A DNA stretch of 64,000 nucleotides from Certhia americana (lineage: Eukaryota; Chordata; Aves; Passeriformes; Certhiidae), in contig JAGMWU010000042.1 in the NCBI GenBank assembly GCA_018697195.1, forward strand, positions 534,222-598,221. The letters are read 5' to 3'. Below are positions 1 to 14,700 of this stretch, in pieces. The first letter of the stretch is position 1; every line of letters begins with the position of its first letter. Under the pieces are notes generated by a model, which saw nothing but the letters and a program-made list of their open reading frames with translations, searched no databases and had not been told where the DNA came from. Both the position numbers and the translations under genes were made by a program.

Positions 1-1747
1 AAAATACCACAAGCCAAACATTACATTTACATAGAAAAACACTAATATAATATTTTGAAGCAAAATCAAACGTATCCCAGAAAATATTAATTTAGCCCCT
101 TACTAAAATATTCCATTAGAATTACAATCATTGCATATATTTATTTTTTTACGTGTTTATGATGACTAAGTGCATTCTGCCTTTGCCATAAAGAGATTTG
201 GTTCTGCCACTAATGCCATTTGAGTTTCTAGAATTATGTTAAGCATGCTGCAAAGTGCATTATGTGATATTTCCATTTTGCTGTAGATCATTATTATGAA
301 ATGGAAATTATCATGTCCATATTTTGTGCACTTCACAATTTCCAAGCTGATTACATAAACCTTATTTGGGGGCTATCAGAAAATAGTTATCCTTCAAGCA
401 TGGAATATTTTATCAGTTACCCTCTTCTCTTACCAACTATACCAATATAACCTCACCAAGCAAAACACACCTCAAGAGCACGTAGGATTCTCTGCTTCTT
501 AGCAAAGCTTCTCAAAAGACAGTAATGATAGTTGGAAATCCAGAAACATGAACAGGTGGAGTAAACCACAAGGTACACACTCAGCAAAATTACTGATGTA
601 CAAAGTACTTAAAGAAATCTGGTTTTACACAACGGTAATCCATGCCTCACTGAAAATTCTTGGAAATGTTGAAAGAGGCTATTGGCTTTTTTGCACCATC
701 ATCATTTTTTCTTAAACAGTCTTTTTAGATTTAAGCATAATTTGCTTAACAAAAGAGAAACAGCATTAAACACTTATTTCCATGTTTCATTTTTAACCCT
801 CTAAGCTAGAGCACAAAATTCGTATTTACAGTCTGTTTGCAGACATCCTATGCCATAGTATGATGATTTTTAACTGGAACACTTCCAGCTAATATTATTC
901 ATAAAAAATTGTTATGATTGTTTTATGTTTTATTATAAAAATTATTAGTGCTTTGGATTTTTTTTTTTCTTTCCAGAAACAATAGTAGTCATTGAACAAT
1001 GAATAAAGTTACTTGGAAAAACAATTTGTTGTCTACTCATGTATTTCTCTCATGCTGATTATTCCATTACATTCAAAAAACAATATCTTGATACATGAAC
1101 ATATTCAGCTATGTTCTAGCCTAAATATCTTCCAGTAATTTGTATGTATTAATTAAGGTTGTACTACAGGGACTTGAACTTGCATTTCAGATTTGCAAGT
1201 GAAATTTAAGCACAGCTACAGAAGTTAGACAAGTATCACTGTAATGAAAGTATGTGCTGAGAATTCCAAAATTAATTCATTCTGAATTAATCTGGCAGTA
1301 GTGTTTTTACTTTGAAATTACTGATACAAATCTCATCATTTCCCTGTAACTCAAAAAGATGTTTGTATGTTTAAATTTTGGCAGGAAAGAAAACAGATTA
1401 CGGAACAGCGGTTCAAGTTTAACTCACGTAATACACCAAGAAGAGAGCTAGTAGTAAGTAAGCATTTAATTTTAAAAATTATTTTTCAAATAAATGATAG
1501 GGCTGGAACATTCAAATAAATTCTGTCACACTTTTATAGCAAAGTAGAAAGTCACAAGAGACTCATCCCAGTTTTTACTGCTCTAACAAAACCAGTTCTC
1601 TCACATTCCCCATCCTAAACACTAACACATTCATTATTACTTTTTTTAAAAAAATACCTAAAAAAATTTGCTTACCTTTGACCATATATAAAATCACCAG
1701 AGCATTGCTGCACAAAAATACTTTACCATACCCCAAAAATGCCTTAC
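1..1747 (-). other. LRBA: LRBA intron downstream of exon G (partial)
   Basis: Sequence 3' of exon G on the minus strand, starting with a GTAAGGCATT donor. It is AT-rich with short T runs (near 959-969) and no recognised exon or repeat. The next exon lies outside the window. Confidence 0.8.
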
Positions 1748-1914
1748 CTTGGTGCAGAGCTTCCCCAGGCTCCATGCTTGTCTGTCAAGATGTTGATAAT
1801 TTTCTGTATTAGTTGTGTTGCAGTCACCTGGTCCCTGTACTTGGCTGCCGTGATCAAATGATGACACATTTTTTCTTCTTCCCGTTTGTCTGCAGAGTAC
1901 TGGGCACACAGTGA
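1748..1914 (-). CDS. LRBA: LRBA exon G: IINILTDKHGAWG block (last exon in window)
   Basis: This 167-base exon starts in phase 0 with SLCAQYSADKREEEKMCHHL, continues ITAAKYRDQVTATQLIQKII and ends NILTDKHGAWGSSAP plus two bases (AG) of a split codon. The acceptor is TTTTCTTGCCAG and the donor CCAAG followed by GTAAGG. SADKREEEK and TATQLIQKIINILTDK are LRBA-type residues. In the known proteins this block is followed by the PLEFWRLDYWEDD segment at the edge of the PH domain, which must lie beyond base 1. Compared with my recollection of human LRBA, His-His at MCHH and Gln in YRDQV are lineage differences. Confidence 0.97.
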
Positions 1915-4900
1915 CTGGCAAGAAAATAAATACTTTATTACTCTGCATTTTAATTACACTATCCAAAGGAAGTTTGATGCACTTCATAATTAATTACTTA
2001 TACAAAACCCTTTAGAGAGAAGGATTAACCCCATTTTCCACGTTTGAGAACTGTGCAGCCTCCTACAGGAAATCCATCCAGAGAGCCAAGCAGAGGATCT
2101 TGGTTTGCCATGAATCCTTTAACAACATCACATACACTTAAATTTTAGCAAAAGCCAACACATTAGTGGCTAGACTGCATAATAAAACAGTTCTGTTTAT
2201 TTACATATTAAATAAAAGTGGTTATGCCTATAACAAAGTGAATTGCTTTATAAAAACAATGGCAAATTTCAGAATAATGAATGTCAGCTAGCTGACTGCT
2301 CCACTCCCATGACTCTTGATTAGACCTCGGGAGCCAACTGCCTGCTGTTGCTTATATAAATATATATCTATGAAAGTTAAAGGAGAAAAATCCACACTTT
2401 TTCAGATATACAGAAAACAAAATGCATGAGGACTTAATCAGTCTTTACCAGGTGGCTTCTCAAAGCTGAGCACATTTGCAGGCCAGCATGGGAAAGTCAG
2501 TAACTTCCCCAGCAGTGTCACACCTGTTGTATAAACATCTTCTGCTTGCCAACCTGCTCAAAAGAACATTCTAGCACATGAGAACTGTCAGTCATGCCTA
2601 CAAACTGAACTCCAAACTATGAGATATTCCTTGTTATAACAGTGTCTCATAGTCTTGGGTTTGTTGACCTCCTGAAAATTTGCCTGTTAATAAAGAACTC
2701 AAAAAACATGCATCAAATTTTAATCACCCCCTCACCAAACCCCCATTTTGCTGTACATAGAAGCCCACAAGAAATTCAAACACTGGTAGAAACAATAAAG
2801 GCTTTTCCCCACTTCAGCACTCTCTGTAATTTCAGTTTTCATCTGGCAATTCCACAGATCTCATATGCCAGACAAAGCATTTCGGCCTTGGTCAATGATT
2901 GGATTATTGTATGATCTAGTTAGCGGAATGGACACAAATGTCTGCCTAACAACAAAAAAAATTGCTTTTTCTTTGTGAACCACAGCTGATGCAGACACTA
3001 GTATACAATTATTTCTTAAAGGTTAAATATCAGCACAATATCATATGCTTTTTATGTTTAAAACAGGAGCAACACTTTACATATACATATGTACAAGTTC
3101 TAGAAATCTGCTGCAAATAAAAAAAATCAACAGGCTATGAATGCTATTTATATATGTGTATATATAAATACATGTCATATAAAGTAACAGAAAGATAGAA
3201 AGAATGTGAAAAAAAACACGAAATAAAATTTGGCCTTGAGTAGATTTTCACAGACACTAGACAACATATATGTACTAACAGATGAATAAATTTTAAAGAT
3301 CCGTTCAAACAATTTTAACATATTTAGGTATTTCCTCAGAATTTCCCCACACTTTACAGCAATGCTCACCTGATGAGCAGACATCCAGGAGAATAAGCAG
3401 CTGACTTTCCTAGTCAATGAGACATCAAAAATTGTCTTTTGTATTCCTACATGAAGCACTCTGCCACCCCTCTTCACAAAAATGTAAGATGACTAAATCA
3501 TACCCAACACTAAACAGGATTTTTCCAGCTCTTTCTGAACACAGCTGTCTTTTCCAATACATTGAACTATTGTGCACCCACGATGATTCTGATTTCTCTT
3601 CAGCAGTTTGTAAATGTTTCACAAGCTGTTATTTTTAAGTTGCTTGAAAGGGCAGAATTCTAAAAACAAGTGAATAAGGTAAGCTAAGTAGTAAAATGTT
3701 TTAAAGTGCTCTTTAATGGATCCTCCTTTACAATTTGAACAGCAACTTTTCATATCTGACATAAAATCCATAGATATAAATCACATTAGAGGGTTATTCT
3801 TTCCCCATTATCAATCTCTGTCTCTTTATGGAACATTAAAGTCACATTTGACCTTAAAACATGATAAAATGGAAATCAAACTAGAATGTTTTGTAAAAGA
3901 TATAATGAACTTGTACCTCCTTAAAAAAAGTCTCTTTATGATGTGATTTTGAACACATTCTTTATTAAATACCAGCGAGGATTTTCAAAATGTAGCTGTG
4001 GCAAATGAAGAAAAAAAATGGTATTTTACTCTCTTGACAACTTCCATAACCAGCCTGTTATAAACTGGAAATAGAGCTCCACTTTTCAGGAAATTCACCA
4101 TTTAATATGAATAGAGATTTGCACTTATACACCAAAACTGAGAATCTCCCACAAGCAGCAATTCCACAAAATTATAACATCACTCTAGAAAGAACTCTTA
4201 ACCCTTGCACATTCTTTGCAATATATATTTTACAAATAAAAAAAGAAAAAAGACACCGTTTCGCCAGATATCTACCAGACATGCATATATAGTTACCAAC
4301 CCAAAGAAAGTTCTGCAAGAATAACCTCCTCTTTCATCATACAGGTGTCTCACCAGCTGTTCAGTAGTTCAGTTTCTACCCTCAATATATGCCAAATATT
4401 CAGCAAAATAGAAGTTGTTTCTCCACCTCTCTCTCTTAAATACTTTGAATACAAGAGTGAAAGAAGACTGGTTCCACCAAAAGAATCAGAAAAAGACCCA
4501 TCCTAAAGTTGCCAATCACAACTAGACTACTCTGAAAGCCCTAAAAAGTCCCTATTTCTCTTCATTTTACACTTGCCAGATGCAAGGTTCACCTGATACA
4601 TCTCTTCCAAAGATGCAACACCAGGATAGAGAGTGGTACACAGTCAATACTTCACAGTAAATCCCAGTTGTTCCATTTATGCAAAATGTAAATCTATCTT
4701 GATTGCTGTTTGTGTACGATCTCAAAAATGCATTTTTATGGTATTATTTCTTTTCAGTGTTTGAACTCTTCCACCTGCAATGTGCACCCTGTCATGCCAG
4801 CATACGCTTTTACAATTAAGACACACAGTAAAACAGAGTTTTCAAAGAGTTGTCAAAGCTTCCTTCCACTGCTGCCTTGGCCTATAAGATTTTTGTCATC

Positions 4901-5639
4901 TTTTGTTATTTGGACAAGTGAGCAATGAAACTTTAATCACAAAAAAAAAGTATTGCCGTCACACTTAGGATGAAACAAAGTGTTGAAAGGAGAAAAAAAT
5001 GCATTTTTATATACACAATTCACAGTTATCTCCAAAAAGTCTTCAATTCAGTGATTATTGAATGTTTTACAAAGGGGGAGTGTATAAAGCATGGAATAGA
5101 GGCAAGACCCTTATTTTCCAGCCCTTCATCCAGGACGGAACAAAAATCCTTGGCTTTGCCATTATCACAGAACAGGGTTCTTCCTGACTCCCGTTCTCTG
5201 CCCAGACAAGACTTCAGGCAATTTAAACACATAGGTTATCTAAAGATTAATTTTTAAGGAACTGGAATTCTGAAGGGCCACAAGGTCGTCCAAGAGGCAA
5301 GTTATAGATATGAAAATACAGTACATTCTGTATGCAGGAAATATTCCAGAAATACTGACAGGGTGAGTTAGTCTATTTGGTCTATATTTCAGTGAAGAGC
5401 AAGATTAACCTAGTTTTCAGAACTATTTTATCTTTGATCTTTACAAAAATGTCAAGTAAAAGATTTTCTCTGCACGGTACCAGGCTGCATCATGCACCTC
5501 TGCAGCCTCAAAATTACAATGTAGTGATTTCTAAAAGTGATTCAAAAGTTTAATAGTGTAGGGTTTTTAAAAGCAATGTTCTACGTTTATACTTTTATTC
5601 TTCAGCTCTGAGATCACTGAACACTTTTACATATGCCAG

Positions 5640-6010
5640 TTCCTTTGTCTAATTTAGCTAAAAGCTATTGGCTTTGTGAAAAGCCTGTCTCGGAGGGTGT
5701 CACTTAGGAGGAAAAGTCATCCATAAGATAACGCACAGTCTTGCCACTAATGCAAATTCCCTGCAAATAAGGATATTTTAGTAAATTAAGGAGCTCCTCA
5801 GTCCTCTGCTTTCACAAATCTTTGCACTTGACCTCTGACCCGAGGTTTAAAGTCTGGACTAAAAATGCTACCCAGGGAAATCTTACAAAGACTCCTGAAT
5901 AAGACTTAGAAAAATGAAAGCTTAAAACCTCAACAGCGAACAAAAGTCAACCAATGACAACGTCTGACAGCCACCGTCAATTCTGAAGTGATGCCTCTGT
6001 CATCCAACGA
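5640..6010. promoter_or_regulatory. Candidate conserved element with octamer site
   Basis: A repeat-free block with several CpGs. It has a perfect octamer ATGCAAAT (5750-5757), followed closely by a second GCAAAT, and a TTGACCTCTGACCCGAGGTT stretch with nuclear-receptor-like half sites. No coding potential was seen. Enhancer function is inferred. Confidence 0.3.
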
Positions 6011-9000
6011 CTCCAAGTATTGATTTCTCTCAGCATGAAAAAAGCTTAAGCCAATGAAATAGATATAGCATCATCCCCCCGATAATAGCCATCAAGGTTA
6101 ACACCAGCAGAACACTTATCAAAGTATCTCTTCTATTTCTTCTTGTTTTAATGGACTGAACACAATGCAATGGCTTCTCATCTCTTCAACCCATGGTTTT
6201 CCAAACCTCATTTATCCACTTTGCCAGCCTTTTATCTGATTTCAACATTAAAAAGAATCTGCATCTAAATCAACTGTTTGTAATACAAATGGGGCATGGA
6301 GGGGGGAAATGAAAAAAAGAAGTAGGTTTATAGCCAGACATTCCTGAGGGGGGAAAAAAATGTGCATTGAAAATAACAAGAGCAGGAAAAAAAGCAAGCA
6401 GTTGACTTAGATCACACTGAACATAGACTGGTAAAACTATGGTCATGACCAGAAAAAAAAAACTACCACAATCAATTTGGGTTTGTGATTAGAGAGAAAT
6501 GCAAGGATCTCAAGAGACATCTGGTTTTAATCTGTGCTGAGTCAACAGCTTTATTTTTTACCTTCAAGTCTCACAGAATTAAGCTTTAGTACACCCAAAT
6601 AAACACTAGGAAATAGCACTTTTATGCAGATTGCATCTTTCAAACAAACCCAATTTAGGACAGTAAGTAAATGAGACAAACTAGTGTGAGTTCAACAGGA
6701 AAAAAAGCAGCTGTCAGAATAAAGTGAAGAGCAGAGACATATAAAATCAGATTACTTTTGCAGTGTCCACTAGCACCACAGACCGTTTTTTTAGCCTTTT
6801 CCTTTGATGCTTATCTAATTGATATTATTTGTGCGACAGTAGCATCCTCAGATCAGAATCAAAGACAAAGCTTTGCACAAACAAGATCTCTTCCTTTTTG
6901 CTAGAAACTGGGATTTGCTATACTATTCCAATATTCTAACTCGCTAAGAATCACTGCTAACCGCTGACATAAACAACACGCAGGGAACAATGTTCTTTTC
7001 AAACCTGAGGACCTGTTTTTACTGTACTTATGTCCAAACATTTTGCATCCAAATCACACACCTAGGATAGGAGCTTTCCTCCCTTGCTCTTTTGCAAGTC
7101 AAGTTTGTCAGCATTCCCCTCATGCTGCTCTAGTTTAAAACAGTCTAAGAGCCTAAAAACACTTCAGCAATAAATTTAACATTTTTTGGGTTCATGTCTT
7201 CCAAGTACAGGGTATTTTTCAAGCCAGAAAGAATCTAAGTAATACCATTTCCCATGCTCTAGAAATGGTACAGTTCAGCACTCCTGCACAGGTGGCTCTG
7301 TGCTCTCAGATTTGATATTAAGCAAAGGAGTCTGGGATGATTTCTTCAGCCATTCCTCAAGCACACTGTATCATCCTTGTGACATTCAGTGGCTTCAACA
7401 CCACCACAGAGATTAGTGCTGCATTCACTGAAGAACTCCTAGTCCAGTGCAACAAGCAAATCAAATCCACGAGCAACTCCTAGAACTGACACACTACTTT
7501 ATTTCATAAGGAACATCCACTCTGTCCAAAAAATGACATATACTTACATAATGTAAAGATTCACTACACATTCTTAGTGAGGGCCAAAGGTCACACTGGT
7601 GTGTTCTTTCACAGGCTATGGATACTTGGTTTTGCAATCTTTTCATACCATCCTTTCTATGCATTTTAACTTTTAAAAAGGGGGTAAAATACCTTTTAAT
7701 CAGCTGAAAACATGTAAGCACTGAAGTGGGCCAAATACAAAGCTCTAGAATGTCCTCATATATTCTCTTACTGTGACAACCACCTCTCCAAGTGCCTCTC
7801 TCCACTGAGGCACAGTAAGGATTTCCATTGCCTTGAAGGTGGAAACAGAGCAGTTCAGCAGTTTTGGCCCCAGCAGCCAAAGAACTGCTTCCCCAGGATA
7901 CAGATTTCTGACACCCCATTGCCAGCACAGTTCTTTCACAACTCACAGCACCAAGACTTGGCACAGGAGTGACAGCTGAGCAGATTGAAAGTCACATGCA
8001 GTTCAGATGGCACAGCTAAACCTGAAATGAAATCTCTAAGCAGGTAACACACACCAGTGAGGATTTCTGAACAACACAAGTTACTAGTTAAGAAGCACTT
8101 AAAGGTACAACATAAAAAGCAGTTTTTCACAAGTTTTGTATCTGATTAATTCTGAATAATTTTTCATACTAGTGGCAAATGTGCATTTCTGTAAACTGGG
8201 GAAACAATAATACCTTAAAACATAATAAAAATGGACATTCTCAATGAGTGGGAAAATGTAGCCAGAATGATTCAAACAAGCAGATAAACCAAAGGATGAT
8301 TTGTACCTTACTACAAAATACTTCATACCACTAGTTCCCCTCGTAAGTGGCACGGAGCATTTTGTAATAAAGGTCCAAATAAAGTCACTTCAAATGTGGC
8401 ATCAGTCTCTGGCTATAAAAAAAAGTGAAAGGTATTTGCATGACTTAAAATTATTTCATTTCTATAGCTATCAAAGAGACAGCTATAAATACTTAGGTAT
8501 ATCAGTATTTAACACCTGACTTATGTTAATGGTCTCAACACTTACCTTGGAGGACTGTATTTTTTTTATATAGGATTCGTTACTATACAAGAAGTCACAT
8601 TCATATTGTATGTAGAAACCTAAGCAAAAAAAATCAACATGCCTCTGCTGATTTTGTTTTTTATTGCCTGATATCCCTGCTACATCACACTTACTAAATT
8701 TCCTTATAAATTTGCAAAACACACACAAAGAAAATTCATTTCCAGCCAAAAACCTCTTCATAAACAGTTCCCAAGTTTATGTAAAGTTCCAGCTTTGCAA
8801 AAGGCAGAAAGATTAGCCCCTTGAGATATCCCTGCAGTCTGTGTGTTTCTGGTTCTATTTTCTACAGAGCTCCCCTCGAGCACTTTTCAGCTTTCTCTGT
8901 TTAGTGTCTTGGATTCAGCATACAACTCTGATTTTAATCCAGGAGTTGTTTGGGAATGTATCAAAATCTATCAACTCATGAACAAAGAACAGAGAGATCA

Positions 9001-11649
9001 TATTCATTTAAGATAACAAGCATTGAGGCATAATAATTTCCTATCTTGGCAGGACGGGTTGCACGCCAGTGACAAGCACATCTTTACTAAATATCAGTAC
9101 TTTAGATACCACATTGTTTTCAGACCTGACTGGGTTCCTAAAGATGCCACGTAAAAGGCTTAGTGGGAAAAGTTAAAAAAAAAAAAAAATTAAAAAATTA
9201 AAAACATGTAATTGTCCTTACAAACACAAATTCATTACCCAAAAGGTAACTCATCTGTCCTTCACCAGCTTCTACCATGGTTGCTCCAAGAGGCAATTTA
9301 CTGGGTTTGATGTCTGACAGTTCAGGACCTTTGCAGCCTCTCACAGAGGAGAATGATCACCCTGCCTGGCATATATCCTTGAGCAACACCACTAAATAGG
9401 ACAAACACAGGTTTACTGACAAAGTGTTTCCTTCCCACACATGGAAAAAAAACCCTTTAGTTACTGCCATTAAGTCATCTTCATCTGTATCTGCAGAAAC
9501 ATTTAAATTAATTATTAAGGAAAAGTATTAAGGGTGTGTTTTGGTTTCTTGGGATTTTTTTGGTCAGAAAAATTTCAGATTACTGGAGAGTATCTGTGAA
9601 AAAAGGAGGATTACATGGAATTTTATTCTAAGTCTATTCAAGAATAACATGTTCAGTGCTGCCAATTTGCAAGTTTCTAACTTACACTCCAAACTTGCTC
9701 TTTACCTCTTTGTAAACTAAGATTCTTGAGAGGCTTATTGTTTTGGGACCAAGTATTGTAAAAGCAAGATATTTTGATTAAGAGGATGATGAAATGGCGA
9801 AGATGAAGGAAAAAAAACCCCACCAAAAATAATTTTTAAAAACCCAAACTAAACCAAAAAACAAAAGCAAAGAGAAGGATTTTAAAAGTATGGTCTACAT
9901 GGTCTTTTATAGCCATTTTTCTTTAAAATCATTCCTAGTCACTTACTTTGGAAACATGTTAAGAGTCACAATCCCAGCTTTTGGCTTAACCTCTGCCTTA
10001 TCTTAAAGCCCCCTGTCAGTGTTCCTGTAGCATCAAACTATGAAAAGCAAATTGGTTTAACTTTATTTTTCCCCTCTACTTTTTTCTAGTATTCTATGTT
10101 TTGTGTTTTTGTGCTTCCTTCCGCCTAGAGCATGAGATTTTTCTCTATGATTGGTTCTCATGAATTAAGGTAACATGATTTTTAATTTTAGAACAGCATG
10201 AGTTGCATATGAAGTTTTTAAATTAACTTTTTTTTATTCAGAAAAAGCTCTACCACCCCTGAAAGGTTGACATTTGGCTCTACAAATTGTTAGGGGAAGG
10301 GTAATTTAATTTCTTTTATAACTGGATGATTTTACTACCCATAAAAAGACAGCATTTGAAATATTCTCATTATTGAAAGCATGAGAAGACAACAGCCTCT
10401 GGGCTTTTTACAGCAGTCTTTAGTGGAAAACACTCATTCATTCAACTCTAGATCCCTATACTGAGCATTATGGAACACAGACTGAGAATATTGCTTTAAA
10501 ATTTGTATTTTTTCTTGCTCTCTTGGTGTAAATGAAAAGACTACAACAATGCAAGAGAGTGCATTGCAACTACCACAGATGCTCCCTTCAGAGAAATTAA
10601 GAACTATGTAGCACCAAGCAGTTTCTACTGGCATCATCCTTTATGTTGTCAATTTTAATTAAAAAAAAAAAAAAGTCAATACTTCCTAAACAATTTGTTT
10701 ACCTTTACATAAGAACATGTAAGAGCCACTTCCTAAATTTTCTGTTTATTTCTCATTTCAATGTTACTTTTCAGAACTTGTGAAATATAGCAATTTCAAG
10801 GTTCTGATGTTCTTTTGAGTTTTTATTTTGGCTCTGTTTCATGCCAGCATGCAAGGTTTTTCACTCTGTTTGTTTTGGGTTGGTTTTTTTTCAAATGGTA
10901 TGAGGGTGATTTCATAGTACCCCTCAATTCAATTATCAGCATTTTCTACCAACAACTGAACTTAGGGGTGTTGGTGTAAGAACACAAAACAGATTAGACA
11001 TTCCAACTGCACAAATCCTGCTTAACTAGACTTCACTAATTGACTTCAATTCAGGATAAAATAATAAATTCAGTACTTCAAGATATGTTTAGAGCACAAT
11101 AGCCATGCAGGATTAAAAAAAAAGCAACACAATTTCTGTGGATTTTTAAAACACAAATCTGAGTTTTGGTGTGAATTACAATTCACTCATTAAAACTATA
11201 GGTTTTGAAATAAAGTACAGTGGCTAATCAAAATCAGCAGCTTCCACCAAGCACGCACAAAAAAGAAATAAACTACTGAAATCACATAAAACATTATATA
11301 AAACACATGTAAAGTGACAGTTTTCGGACATACCAAAGAGCCATGTAACAACATCTCTCACACACTTTAACAGCTTCAGTTACACTCCAGCCAAAAATTA
11401 CTTCTAATATTCCAAATTTCTGAACAGCTTCAAACAACTTTGATTCAAAAATAACCCAAGAAACATTCCTCCCTCCTCTCATGCTGACCATATGAAATTG
11501 CCTTGCAAAACAGCATTGGGCCAGTGCCAAGATGAGTGATGTTGGCTACAGAGCTCTCAACAACTGCTTAGAAATGAGCTATCTGGGGTTCCTAACAGGC
11601 AGCACAGGAAAAAATTAATTAACAGTATTTTAAAAGCCAGAATATCTGA

Positions 11650-11788
11650 TTTTTTTTTTTTTTTTTTCCTTTTGTAAATGTTCCCTTGGGACCAAGGGCC
11701 AGCACAGAGCCAGCACAGCTGAGGATGACCCAGTCCTGCTGGTGGTAGTGGAGAGAGGCCAGCGCCACCCATGGCCTCTGGTCCCAAG
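11650..11788. repeat. T18 tract beside a foldback (16-bp imperfect arms)
   Basis: T18 (11650-11667) is followed by CTTGGGACCAAGGGCC (11685-11700) and, 72 bases later, GGCCTCTGGTCCCAAG (11773-11788), its inverted copy with two mismatches. The enclosed DNA is unusually GC-rich for this window. On the minus strand the order is foldback body then A18, the layout of a retroposed sequence with a tail, but no known SINE was recognised. Confidence 0.55.
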
Positions 11789-14700
11789 TTACATTTGATC
11801 ACAAGTTCCACACATTCTCTATAATACAGCAACCCATCCAGTAACTGAGAATTTTGCTTGCTTTATCAGTCAAGGATTGGCATCAGTCACAAAAGATGGA
11901 AACTCAAACTACTCTAAGGACAACAGACAATTCAGGATAGTTTTGTAAGACTTAAATCTTGAGCCTCTGCAAGGACAGGCAGGGAAAAGGCTTGAAGCAG
12001 CACAAACATATCAAAATCCATTAGGCCATAATCTTGGCATTAGTACTTAGAATTTGTTCCTGTAAATTTTTGACAAAAAATCAAAAAAACAATAAAACAA
12101 GCCAGTATCTTGGCACTAACATAAAAAAAAAAAAAAAAGGAGTGATGACCAAAGCACTTTTACTGCTCATCATAGTCACTATCATCACCTTCCAAGCCCT
12201 ACTTCCAAGAGGTATCTTGGAAAAGCACTTTTCTTTTAAGATGGCCAGAAATCTTGGAAGATGCATTTCTATACAGTGAATGAAAAACAGGGATTTAGAA
12301 ATTTGAGGAGGAAACAGGTGGGAGGGAGGAGTGTTGAGAAAAGTAACAGGAAACATCTTGTGTGAAGCAGAATAGTGGGGACAGCTTGGTTATCTGATTG
12401 GTGAATCTTTCTAAGGATTGACTCTGCTACTTCCAGTTGGACTTGAGACTAACAGTGAAATCCAGAAGTTTCTAAGTCACTGGGAAACTTCCCTAAAAAA
12501 ATAATTATCAGAAGAGCAACTTAACTGCCTGGCACATCTTCCTTTTCATGACCTAAGACCATCTCAAAGGAACTGTCTCAGCTTTCTCCCATTTAGGTTA
12601 AAGAGAAAAATCAGTAGATAGACTCATTGTGTAAACACTTCGATAAAAGAAAAGCATGAAGCAGGAAGGAAAAGATTTTTTAAGTCTGTTATAGTGCTTC
12701 CCACTTTAAAGCAAATACAGGGAAGTTAAGATAAAATCTTGCAACACAGTGAGGTAGAAGAGGCAATGTCAAAGGACCTTTCAATTCCAGTTACGAATTC
12801 TGATTAGGGCAGTCTTGTTCCCTTTCCTGGAAAGCTGCATAGATCTACTCAGAAATAAAAGGCAACCTTTGTAAAGGATTAGGAATGTCACCCCTGGATG
12901 GAGGTGATTTAAGAGTTTTCCACCACTTCCACCTCCCTGGATCACAGACTGCCCCATCTACTAAAAACTACAGATAATTTTATCAATTAAGTTGTAAAAT
13001 CCTTACTTAAGCAATTGCTGTCTCTTTTCAACCATCACTCATGGAGGTGTTTATTTCTCCACATCACAGTATTTTGCATTCATAATGGAGCATTCTCAGG
13101 AGATTTCAACTGAACAAGAAAGTAAAGTATTCCACTAAATGCAACATTTTGTACAATTTTCGCCTCAATAATATACTAATAGATAAAAGAGAAAAATACC
13201 CCATGGAAGAAATATAGGTAACAGTAAAAACCTTGACTGTAAGTGCTTTCAGGCACTACTGACAAACACCTTCAAACATTTTCTAAGCATCTCAGTATGT
13301 TGTCCCAAAGCAGATTTTCGTAAGTCCCCTTCATGAACATCAAAAAAAAAACCCTGCAGGTGTCAACTTTGTCATGCCTCAATCAGGAGAGCACATTAAC
13401 TACAAAATGAGACTATTCCTACTTTGATTTTAGTCCAAACAAGAGAATGATGAGGGTAACCACAGCTGACTTAACCAAGTAGCCATAGGTCAAGACAAGT
13501 AGGACTCAAATATGGACCAGAATTTCAATTCATTACTCTTTAGGGTCAAGTATGCTGTGTCTTTTAGGCACATCCAAGCCTGGTTTGGGGTTGTAAATCA
13601 ATCTAACATGAAGATTCTTGTTCTTCCTTTCTTTTACAGAAACATCAGTGTGCACATGCTTGGGTAAATCATCCAGATAAAAAGCACACTTTGCAACCCT
13701 AGTAAGGTTCAGAGTTTAAAAAATAAACTTTTTACGTTCGACTCTAGACAGTAGTTTAGTGGGTCAGTAAAAAAGTGTATACTGTAGGTATACAAACTTG
13801 TACATGGTTTCTTCTTGTAGATACAGCTGCAGAGTGAGCTGCCTTCATAAACTCACTTCTAAATTTTCATTTCAGCCACCAGACACTACAAAAAATATTT
13901 TACAAGTAACACAAATAACAACATCCTAATACCTGTATGTACCAGTCTACCCCAGTAACTTCAGAACTGAAGAATTTTTACATGAAATCCAGCTATAGTC
14001 AAGTGGATGGGCTTTAGCCATCCTAAACTCAGGTCAGTCATAAACAGTATTTGTAACTTGGGTGCTCTAGCCAGGAAAAGTCAAATGAGAGAAAAATCAT
14101 GCAGAGACAGAACTAGAGTATAGGCAATTATTTGACAATTTTGTGACCTCTTTCTTCAATTGCTGTTATAAACAACCTTTTTATATAAAAACAATATTTT
14201 TGAAAATGAAATTGTATTTACAATATTCAAGACTACTGCCAAAAGACTGTCAAATAGATCTGGACTACAAATGATAATATGTTGAATCAAAAGCTAACAC
14301 CCATTTAGCAACCAGACGCATATTTCATCCTTAATGAAGGCCTGAAAAGAAGAGTTCACTTTTTTCTGGATGCAGGTATCAAAGCAGATCTCACTAAGCA
14401 ACACAGGCGCATCATCTAAGGATCTTTTTCACATTAAGAATCCTATTAGAAGGAAAACACTAAAAGGTAATTGAATTTCCCTCAGTTATCTTCATCTCTG
14501 TCAGCTCCTGCTACAATAACTTACTCTCCAGAGCAGAGATAACTCAATTCTGTCCAGCAAGCATATGTTATGAATCTCCAAAGCAAACTTGTCTAAATCA
14601 TTCTGGTCTTCTATCAAGGTTGGCTATAGATATGAACTCTGACAGAAAGAAAACAAATTTATTTTTATCTTTTCAATAATTCGCTTCCCTGTGCCTTGAT

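Noticed and set aside
1694..1987. 97-codon minus-strand open frame across exon G
   Set aside because: A different frame from the one spliced to exon F; it overlaps the exon and runs into intron on both sides. The LRBA frame is the one encoding LTDKHGAWG.
7494..7964. Longest open frame in the window (156 codons, minus strand)
   Set aside because: Composition rich in Cys, Ser and His without domain, repeat or homology I recognise; no splice-site or codon pattern of a gene. Expected by chance over 64 kb of six frames.
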